Part shown: piece by piece, positions 56,801 to 64,000 of the stretch
Layout of the letters: each line of letters begins with the position of its first letter
Position numbering within the stretch: the first letter of the stretch is position 1
NCBI GenBank assembly: GCA_033063855.1
Contig: CP093829.1
Location: 1,932,243-1,996,242 of the forward strand
From: Smittia aterrima
Lineage: Eukaryota; Arthropoda; Insecta; Diptera; Chironomidae
Direction of reading: 5' to 3'
Length of the DNA stretch: 64,000 nt
Notes under the pieces: generated by a model
What the model was told of the DNA's origin: nothing
Database searches by the model: none
Seen by the model: the letters and a program-made list of their open reading frames with translations, nothing else
Position numbers and translations under genes: made by a program

Positions 56801-59766
56801 TGCTGCGGGTTGTTGCGTCGTTCGCTCGTCGTAAATTCATTTCGAAGGAAAGCCAAGAATTTATGAAAGCACTTGCACCTGTCGAAGTAAATTAAATGTC
56901 TCTTCTCGACTCACAGGGCCATCAGATCATCCGAATGGTGAAGAAGATCCGCTGCCTAATGAAGACAATTCTCTCTCCGAGAACAACTCAAACAATGGAC
57001 AATCACATAATGATTTAGTTAAGATTAATGTCACCAACGAGTTGGGCCTGACGAAGGAGCATCTCGTGAATGGGTTTGTTCGATTCGCTCTCTTTCGATT
57101 GAAAAGATTTTCACCAAAAAAGTTTTATTTTTAGTGAAAAAGCTGATGCCGAAGACAATGACATCACCGACATGCATCAGCACCTTGGAGGTCATCACAA
57201 AGTAAGACGACGAAACATTTGAGGAAATTTCTTGAAAATATTTTGAAATTCTTTTCTTTTCAGCAAAACAAATACGTCAGCTGGTGCAAAATGATCGTCC
57301 TACTCATCGCGTGGGTCATGTTCACGCTTTTCTTGATGTCGAAGAACGAAAAGGTTCTTCACTACAGACAGCTAGCGATACCGAAAGAAATCGATGTTAA
57401 GAGTAAGTTAAAATAGTTTTCATCTTGATTGACTCAACATTTCAACATTCTCGTCTCGTTTAGCTTTCATTATCAACGAAGTGCCAGTGGATCCACGCGT
57501 TGGACTTATATTCAAAGGATCTTTCCTGAATGAACATTACGATAACGATTCGATGAACTTTATGCAATATTATCTCTCGATGGACTATGGCAATGGACGA
57601 TCGGAGAATATTTCAGAGGTTTACAAGTTCCCAGTCGTTAATATCAGTGACATGGACTCTGTGAAAGAAATCAAACGCAGTAAAACGATCGCACTCAAAT
57701 ATTCGGACTATGAGACTTTTAAGAAAAACAATTCAATTCTTAAGCTGAACCTCATCACAAACTTCGACGCAAGTTTTCCAGTCAATTTCGCTTACGATCC
57801 ATCTCCACTCGACAAAGACCTGGGAATCATTTACGCCACGATTGTTCTTCTTGGACTTTACGTGATGATCATTTGGGAGCTGGTGCATCGAACTTTCGCT
57901 GCAATCATCGCTTCAACGATGTCAATTGGTGAGTTGCCCTACGAATTGATTTATTGACAATCAATTTAATGAACCAAACACTTCAGGCATCTTGGCGGCA
58001 ATGAACGAAAGACCTCCGATGACGTTGATCATGTCGTGGATTGATATTGAAACGCTGTTGTTGCTTTTCGGAATGATGATTCTCGTCGCAATCTTATCAG
58101 AGACTGGAATATTTGATTACCTTGCTGTCTACGCTTACAAGGTTACTAATAGTCCTCATCGCACGTGACTCTTAAATTTAAAATTCAAATTCAATTGCAG
58201 ATCACAAACGGAAAAGTCTGGCCGCTCATCAATTGTCTTTGCTTCTTTACTGCGATTCTTTCATCTTTCTTGGACAATGTGACGACTGTCTTGCTTATGA
58301 CTCCTGTAACGATTCGTTTGTGTGAAGTGATGGAACTTAATCCAGTTCCGATTCTGATGTCAATGGTTATCTACTCGAACATTGGAGGAGCTTTGACCCC
58401 AGTCGGCGATCCCCCAAATGTCATCATCGCATCGAACAGTCACATCTCAAAGAACGTATGTCGTTGAAATATTTAATTTTAGAATTGAGTTCACTCTCTT
58501 CGATTTATTTTTCTTTAGGGCGTTAACTTCACAACTTTCACGCTCCACATGGCGATAGGTGTCTGCTTGGTAATGGTCCAAACTTACTTCCAGCTTCGTC
58601 ATAAGTTCCGCAACATTAACGATTTGAGGTTCAGTGAACCAAATGATGTTCAAGAGCTTCGTCATGAGATTTCCGTATGGCAACGCGCAGCAGCTTCACT
58701 TTCATCATACTCAAAGGACGAGGACTTGGTGAGGGAAACTCTGATAAAGAAAGTCAATCGGCTTGGTCGTCAGTTGAAGAAGAAACTTGTCTCGGGCTCA
58801 GTGCCGACTGAAAGCTACAAAGCAACTTTGGAAGATCTTCAAGCCAAATATCCAATCAGAAACAAGAAACTTCTTGTCAAGTCTTCAGTGACTTTGATTT
58901 TCGTCATCAGTTTCTTCTTCTTGCACTCGGTCCCGAATTTGCAGAGATTGTCGCTTGGTTGGACAGCTTTGCTCGGAGCTATTCTGTTGCTGATTCTTTC
59001 TGATCGGTAAGTTCATCAAAAAAATCTTTGATTCAAATCTAATTTTCTTCATTTCAAGTGAGGACATGGAAGCTGTGTTAGCTCGCGTTGAATGGTCGAC
59101 ACTTCTCTTCTTCGCCGCGCTGTTTGTTCTTATGGAAGCTCTCTCTGAATTAGGTTTGATCGATTGGATTGGACGACAAACGGAAAATATTATTCTTTCT
59201 GTTGGAGAAGAATCTCGACTCATGGTGGCCATTCTAATCATTTTATGGGTAAGAAACTTTTAAATGAATGTTGAAGAATATTTGTTTAACAATATTTTTT
59301 AAATCTTTAGGTTTCTGCATTGGCTTCTGCGTTTGTTGACAACATTCCACTGACAACGATGATGGTCAAGATTGCGATATCTTTGGCTGAGAACGAAGCT
59401 CTCGGATTACCATTGCAGCCACTTGTGTGGGCTTTGGCTTTCGGTGCATGTCTTGGAGGTATGAACTTGAAAACTTTTATTTCAAAATTTATTTTATTAA
59501 TATTTAATTTTCAATTATTAGGAAACGGAACTTTGATCGGAGCGTCAGCTAATGTTGTCTGCGCGGGTGTGGCTGAACAGCACGGTTATCGATTCACCTT
59601 CCTTGAGTTTTTCAAGTGAGTTCATTCATTAACCAAGCCACTTGAAGAGAATATTAATCCTTTTCTTTAATCCTCTTTCAGGGTCGGTTTCCCAGTTATG
59701 ATTGGAAGCATCTGCGTCGCGACCGTTTACTTAATGATGGCTCATGTCGTATTCGAGTGGCACTGA
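53844..59766 (+). CDS. P-protein (OCA2/hoepel) transporter, gene C
   Basis: Twelve exons: 53844-54066, 56917-57073, 57135-57201, 57264-57402, 57464-57928, 57987-58141, 58201-58455, 58519-59006, 59059-59248, 59311-59458, 59522-59615 and 59682-59766, giving 821 residues. The conserved cytosolic motif is LPEKIRQDPSLASFRQEHER. The first span (KMIVLLIAWVMFTLFLMSK), glycosylated loop and transporter domain follow: WIDIETLLLLFGMMILVAIL, LDNVTTVLLMTP, ALTPVGDPPNVII, SAFVDNIPLTTMM and GNGTLIGASANVVCAGVAEQ, ending VVFEWH. It is closer to vertebrate OCA2 than A and B are (for example ANVVCAG). It has introns in the last third that A and B lack. The donor at 58142 is GTTACT, weak but in frame. A 2.85-kb intron follows exon 1. 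Confidence 0.92.
54067..56916 (+). other. First long intron of gene C
   Basis: Begins GTGAGT and ends CTCACAG. It contains a TGACGTCA at 54112-54119. Open frames inside, such as 55539-55811, lack conserved features. Confidence 0.6.
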
Positions 59767-60967
59767 TGAGGCTCCGAGTAAAAATCGTTTTTATTAGTTT
59801 CTTCATCTTTCATGGCAAACATCCTTTCAATTTCATCAGTGTAGTTACAAATTCTTCGTAGGCTTACAGGCGGAACCACGAAAGAGTGGTTCCAATGTAA
59901 AGATTCAATTAAATCACAAACCAAGCTTAGCGAATAGATAATTTAGCTTAATTCTAGGTAGTTCCGATCTATCTAAGCTCTTTGATTTGTAAATACAAGA
60001 GAGAAACTATAGAAATTATTCTAGACGAAGCTATCAAAAGCCATTTCAACTGTCTCGCTGTGTAGTATTGATTGATTGAGATAGCAAAACATTCCAATTA
60101 ATGATATTTTAGTGTTCATGGCGAACAAACGTTTGTTTCTTATAAATTGTATGTAAAGTTTGCCCTTTAGCATCAAATTTGTCTTGTTATTGTTAAGATA
60201 ATGAAGAATGTTTTTTTTTCTCTTCAAAAGTTTAGTTTTCTTGTTTTTACTTCCTTTCCAATTCATGCCACGGAAGTCGTTGATGTTTTAGCGAAATGTT
60301 TTCTCTTGAAAGGAGTTTTCACATCAAAATGATTAGAACAAAAGAACTCGAGATAAGGTTTAGATCAGTGGCTGTCTTAATTATTATGCAATATTTGTGC
60401 CTTACGTCCCAATTCACACGAAGAGACAGAAAGAATAAAAATGATCATGATGATTGACGAAAGCATTTGTTGAAAGCGACGAATAAAGAAATCAAATTGA
60501 TTGAAATCGAGACAATTTAAAAAGAGTTTTCCAGTATTAAACCCAGCATCGACATCATTTGAAGTGGAACTGGGATTGTTCAACGTCAAGAACGAATCGA
60601 AAGCTTTTCATGAAAGCTCAAGCTTACTTCATAAATTTACAAACCTTACTGACGTCATTTGCGTTTCTCCCACAAAATCACTAATGACAATTCATAGTTA
60701 GAGAGCGTGTTTACTGAAATTCGTCAAATTAGCTAGCTCATTAATGTTAATTGCCAAATCCTATGAGAATGCTCGACTGAGCTTTCTATCACCAACACCA
60801 ATCATCAAAACCCTTTGACCTTGAGACTCTTATGCCATTTAAAATTACCCAAAAGTTTCAAGTGAAGCTAAGACATTTTGATGAAGAGATTTTCCGACCC
60901 CAAATGAATTTGAATTCATTAAATTCTTGAATAAGTGAAACAATTTGTAAAATTACTAGAAGATAAA
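59767..60967. other. Intergenic region after gene C
   Basis: Mostly AT-rich DNA holding the gene C 3' UTR. One TGACGTCA lies at 60650-60657. Frames at 60377-60589 (minus) and 60501-60701 (plus) look random. Confidence 0.45.
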
Positions 60968-61026
60968 TAAATAAATAGTGAAAAGTAAAATTAGTTGTTT
61001 TTACATCATATCGATGCAGATCAACA
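60968..61026 (+). repeat. Dispersed repeat block, copy 1
   Basis: AT-rich sequence (AGTGAAAAGTAAAA, then TTGTTTTTACAT) ending in ATATCGATGCAGATCAACA at 61008-61026. The same succession recurs at 63923-63994. The last 19 bases also occur at 61583-61601. Confidence 0.75.
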
Positions 61027-61175
61027 GATGGGATTTGTCTGTTGATAATCAAACAGCTTAATGTTTTTTTATTTGTATTTCAAAAAATCACATATCATAT
61101 CACAGATTTCAATAACAAAAGTTTGCTGTGTTGCGAGATTCTGGCTTATTTTTTCTTAAGAGGAATCGCGAGGAT

Positions 61176-61475
61176 TTATGATCTTTCATGATCTGCTTTG
61201 GATGAATCTTGAGTAGCAGAATCTTCTTGACGAGCACATAGCTCCTCGTCAGCAGCAACTTCTTTATGAGCACAGAGCTCCTCATCAACTGCTTCTGCAT
61301 CAGAAGTATGTTGCTCGTCAGCAACAGCTCCTACTGCTGGATCTGCTGGATCTCGTCGAACGGATATGCCAGCTTCTGGCTCCTGAAAATCCTGACCCTC
61401 AACTGGAAGTTGCAAGTGTAGGCCATGTTCCAACTGCTGTCCTATATAGTCGATTTCTCTTGCAACGTTCTCATC
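61176..61475 (-). pseudogene. Exon of a small acidic protein, 5' part not found
   Basis: On the minus strand a 100-codon stretch runs from a TTTTTTTAAG acceptor (exon starts at 61475) to the stop at 61176. It reads DENVAREIDYIGQQLEHGLH and continues Glu/Ala/Asp-rich, with internal copies DEELCAHKEVAA and DEELCARQEDSA. The preceding exon could end at 61548 (SNDEVDDCIDQN then GTAAGA), which is in phase. Upstream of that a stop closes the frame with no ATG, and a hAT-like element sits 211 bp away. It may be a real gene with an unrecognised start or a decayed copy. I recognise no family. Confidence 0.35.
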
Positions 61476-61582
61476 CTTAAAAAAATAATTTCGAATTTAA
61501 TTATTTGAGTGAAAACAAAAAACTACAAAAAACCTTTAAAATCTTACGTTTTGATCTATGCAATCGTCTACTTCATCATTTG

Positions 61583-61601
61583 ATATCGATGCAGATCAAC
61601 A
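61583..61601 (+). repeat. Repeat core, copy 2
   Basis: ATATCGATGCAGATCAACA, followed by ATTTG as in the copy at the window end. It overlaps the putative upstream exon of the acidic protein. Confidence 0.75.
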
Positions 61602-61677
61602 ATTTGTGAATCTTAAACGTTAAAAACGTCAACTCGACGTCAATACGAAAGTTTGTTTTTTTGTCAAAATTCGGTTT

Positions 61678-61685
61678 GAAAATCT
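61678..61685. repeat. Target-site duplication, left
   Basis: GAAAATCT directly before the left end of the hAT-like element; an identical octamer follows the right end at 62172-62179. Confidence 0.9.
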
Positions 61686-62171
61686 CAGGGGGAAAGTAAC
61701 ATCGTAAAAAATATTCCTTACGATAGCATCGTAAGGAAAATTACGATAAGCATAAGGAAAATTACGATAAGCGTAAGGATATAAGCGTAGTTAACTAAGG
61801 ACTTTCTTGGTATCTTGATTTCTTGAATGTTTGACCTGAGTGTCCGAATGTTCCTTAGGACCTTAGCTCATGGTTGATGTTTGCGCTGAGAGCGCTTATA
61901 TTTCACCATTCAAATTCCTTTCCTCTTTTCGATGCACTTTGCGTCATCTTATTACAAATATTCTTATTACAATTTCATTCTCTTTGAAGCTAGAAATCAC
62001 TCTGATCACCAATTCTGTTCAGTTGACTCTTTCTTGTTTCCAAAAAATCATAATAAGTTATAAAAATATTTGCTTGTATCGTGAGGAATTATCGTAATTA
62101 TTTTTTATGATGATCGAAAATTTCTTTACGATGATCGTCAGGATCAAATTTACGATGTTACTTTCCCCCTG
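61686..62171. mobile_element. Non-autonomous hAT-like DNA transposon (MITE)
   Basis: A 486-bp element whose ends are perfect 23-bp inverted repeats (61686-61708 and 62149-62171), starting CAGGGGGAAAGTAACATCGT. It is flanked by an exact 8-bp duplication, GAAAATCT. An 8-bp duplication with CAG-type ends fits the hAT superfamily. The interior is AT-rich, with repeated TTACGATAAGC/GTAAGGA words near both ends, and codes for no transposase: the 75-codon frame at 61870-62097 has no recognisable feature. It sits between the acidic-protein exon (minus) and the F-box gene (plus). The intact ends and target duplication suggest a fairly recent insertion. Confidence 0.92.
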
Positions 62172-62179
62172 GAAAATCT
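62172..62179. repeat. Target-site duplication, right
   Basis: GAAAATCT directly after the right end of the hAT-like element, identical to 61678-61685. Confidence 0.9.
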
Positions 62180-62306
62180 TGTCTTTAGATGTTGACCTTA
62201 GCTTCGATATTTGCTTGACAGGACGTCAAAAATCATTTTTGAAAGATGTCAAACGTCAATTAACAACCCTTCTAATTCAAAATAAGGAATTGACTTCGAA
62301 ATTTCT

Positions 62307-62315
62307 TATAAAAGG
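62307..62315 (+). promoter_or_regulatory. TATA box of the F-box gene
   Basis: TATAAAAGG, 119 bp before the ATG at 62426 and about 130 bp from the transposon end. The TCATTC at about 62329-62334 lies at a plausible start-site distance. Confidence 0.7.
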
Positions 62316-62360
62316 AAAAAAGTTTGTTGTCATTCAACACATTTCTTTACGCTCGACAAG

Positions 62361-62413
62361 GTAAAGTTTTTTTATTTTTTTATTTATTATTTTCAATTCA
62401 CTTTCGATTTTAG
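62361..62413 (+). other. 5' UTR intron of the F-box gene
   Basis: Donor ACAAG/GTAAAG and acceptor GATTTTAG frame a 53-bp intron ending 12 bp before the ATG. Size and sites match coding introns elsewhere in the window. Confidence 0.6.
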
Positions 62414-62425
62414 ATAAAGATTAAA

Positions 62426-63859
62426 ATGGAGAAAAACCCAGCAGCGGTCGCACTTAGTTTCACTGCGCTTTCAATCGCTAAAAGCAAACGTGAAAAAGAA
62501 ATAAAAACCGAAGTTTCAAATGATGATCATGAGAAAAAAATCGTCGAAACAACTGAGTCGATTAAAAATAACTTGGATCCTGTGGAATATTTCTCACGCT
62601 TTCTCGACATTCCTGAGATGATCCTGCAACATTTCAACGGCAAAGACTTGATCAAGATTTCCGAAGTTAGTCTAAGTTGTTACAATTTTGTCGCTTCCTC
62701 AAAAGTTTTAATGATGAAGATTAAAGTTGTCATCACACGGAGAAGAAATCCTGAGATGCAACGAGAAGGTTACGATTTGATAAAGAATAGCTTGAGACAA
62801 TACCAGAACCTTGAAGTGAACATTTTCAAAGATATTAAGGAAACATTCGATACAGACAGATACGAAGAGTTCATATTATTTCTAGTGCAGACTCAGAACT
62901 GGAAAAACGTTACATTGATCAACGCTAAATTGGTTGATGAAAACGCGGCGTGGAGCTTTTTCTCATCGATCCAATCAACAGTTGAAAGCTTATCTCTTGA
63001 TAAATTCGGAACATCCGTAACGATTCCGGGACTAACTTTCGAAGGTTTAACGTTTCCTAAGCTGAGGAAGTTGAAATTTTTTTATGTCAATGATAATATT
63101 GATCTTGGATTTGTTAAAGAACTCTTCAAGAATTCGTTAGCTGTCGAGCAATTTGATTTCAAATATTTTAACGTTGTTGATGGACCTCCAACAAATGTAG
63201 GACAAGAACTAGCAATAGAAATGTTGAAAAATTTCGACAAGATCACAAGTTTGACGCTTGACGCAAGAAACATGAACAAAATCTTCGAAGGCGATTCTTG
63301 GCAACAATTTCAATTCAAACTAAAGAGTTTTGCGATTATTTATTCCGAAAGCTACATGTATAAAAATCGTAACTACACTCCTAATTTCAACTTGGAGAAC
63401 TTCCTTCGAACGCAAAGCGATCTTGAAAAGTTAACAATTGAATCATTCATGTGTCCATTCCTTTCCGACATGATTATGGAACTGCCAAAGCTCACGAGTC
63501 TAACCTTAAGGCATTTTTCATTTAATAACTGGAGTGAGACTGATGCAGAAAAATATAAACGATTATTAAAAAAATCTTCAACGATTACTGAGCTCTCATT
63601 GAAAGGTAGATTTAGACCTTTAATCATAAAACTTCTATTGTTTTTATTGCCAAATGTAACAAGACTCAGCATCGTCTTAATTAACCAAGAAATTTTTCAA
63701 GATATTGTTGCAATGGACAGAAAGTTTGACGAATTAAAGGTTCACGATTTGAGAATCGATAAAGAGATTCTGAAGAAACTAAGCGACAAGATATCAAGTT
63801 TTCCATTCAATTGTGAAGAACTGAGAATTTGTGATTGCCTTGAACAGAAAGATTTATGA
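62426..63859 (+). CDS. F-box and leucine-rich-repeat protein
   Basis: A single coding exon of 477 residues. The N terminus is Lys/Glu-rich (KSKREKEIKTEVSNDDHEKK). An F-box follows at about 55-100 (LDIPEMILQHFNGKDLIKIS, then EVSLSCYNF). The rest has irregular leucine-rich repeats (FPKLRKLKFFYV, LEKLTIESFM, LPKLTSLTLRHFSF, STITELSLKG, LPNVTRLSIVL). F-box/LRR proteins are substrate receptors of SCF ubiquitin ligases, with the F-box binding Skp1 and the repeats binding the target. This subtype is commonly expanded in midges and mosquitoes. Its own TATA box and 5' UTR intron suggest an active gene. The substrate is unknown. Confidence 0.82.
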   Translation: MEKNPAAVALSFTALSIAKSKREKEIKTEVSNDDHEKKIVETTESIKNNLDPVEYFSRFLDIPEMILQHFNGKDLIKISEVSLSCYNFVASSKVLMMKIKVVITRRRNPEMQREGYDLIKNSLRQYQNLEVNIFKDIKETFDTDRYEEFILFLVQTQNWKNVTLINAKLVDENAAWSFFSSIQSTVESLSLDKFGTSVTIPGLTFEGLTFPKLRKLKFFYVNDNIDLGFVKELFKNSLAVEQFDFKYFNVVDGPPTNVGQELAIEMLKNFDKITSLTLDARNMNKIFEGDSWQQFQFKLKSFAIIYSESYMYKNRNYTPNFNLENFLRTQSDLEKLTIESFMCPFLSDMIMELPKLTSLTLRHFSFNNWSETDAEKYKRLLKKSSTITELSLKGRFRPLIIKLLLFLLPNVTRLSIVLINQEIFQDIVAMDRKFDELKVHDLRIDKEILKKLSDKISSFPFNCEELRICDCLEQKDL

Positions 63860-63922
63860 TAAAAAAATGTTTGTTTGTCTTAGGTCAAAGTTTTTACGAT
63901 TTGCTCTCGAGCGAAGCATAAA

Positions 63923-63994
63923 ATAAATAAAAAGTGAAAAGTAAAATAATTTGTTTTTACATGATATCGATGCAGATATCGATGCAGATCAACA
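63923..63994 (+). repeat. Dispersed repeat block, copy 3
   Basis: AAAGTGAAAAGTAAAATAAT and then TTGTTTTTACATGATATCGA match 60968-61026 closely. The 12-mer ATATCGATGCAG is doubled here (63964 and 63976), then ATCAACA follows. The block runs to the window end. Confidence 0.75.
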
Positions 63995-64000
63995 ATTTGG

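Noticed and set aside
61870..62097. 75-codon frame inside the hAT-like element
   Set aside because: It is too short for a transposase and has no catalytic or BED-type zinc-finger motif; the element is non-autonomous.

Overview
The window is nuclear DNA from an insect, most likely a nematoceran fly and possibly a chironomid midge. The reasons are AT-rich intergenic DNA, very short GT-AG introns (mostly 50-70 bp), closely packed genes on both strands, and arthropod gene families (TANGO1, P-protein/hoepel, ApoD-like lipocalins, an NRF-6-like acyltransferase). No bacterial, viral or CRISPR features are visible. Gene models were assembled by hand from splice sites. Exon sums were checked for frame; the acidic-protein exon and the two alternative first exons rest on splice logic alone.

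Layout. 1-2041 (-) is the N-terminal part of a SCAPER homologue, cut by the window edge. 2775-5107 (+) is an NRF-6-type membrane acyltransferase. 6249-10517 (-) is TANGO1, the ER exit-site receptor for bulky cargo. Then follow two C2H2 zinc-finger genes (11019-12179 + and 13508-14815 -) around a small secreted leucine-rich-repeat (LRR) gene (12323-12998 -).

15396-19952 (+) is a tandem array of three strongly diverged Cys-loop receptor subunits with unusual M2 pore segments. 21363-23591 (+) is a RHAMM/HMMR-like coiled-coil protein. A second LRR gene (23897-24718 -) and an intronless, diverged actin-like gene (25020-26093 +) follow. 26184-29317 (-) holds three tandem ApoD-like lipocalins.

30086-59766 (+) is dominated by three P-protein (OCA2/hoepel) transporter genes: A 32639-36023, B 37159-40205, C 53844-59766. 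A and B share a 115-bp identical tract that suggests gene conversion. Two upstream ATG exons (30086 and 41625) have the right phase to be alternative first exons of A and C. The 13.6 kb between B and C holds no other convincing gene and is probably regulatory and intronic DNA of gene C.

The right end (61 kb onward) contains a small acidic-protein exon on the minus strand, a 486-bp non-autonomous hAT-like element with 23-bp inverted ends and a perfect 8-bp target duplication, an F-box/LRR gene (62426-63859 +), and a short repeat block that recurs at the window end.

The genes do not form one pathway. The main theme is local tandem duplication followed by divergence (Cys-loop receptors, lipocalins, P proteins), and the best candidate for something undescribed is the Cys-loop receptor cluster with its altered pore and Cys-loop.
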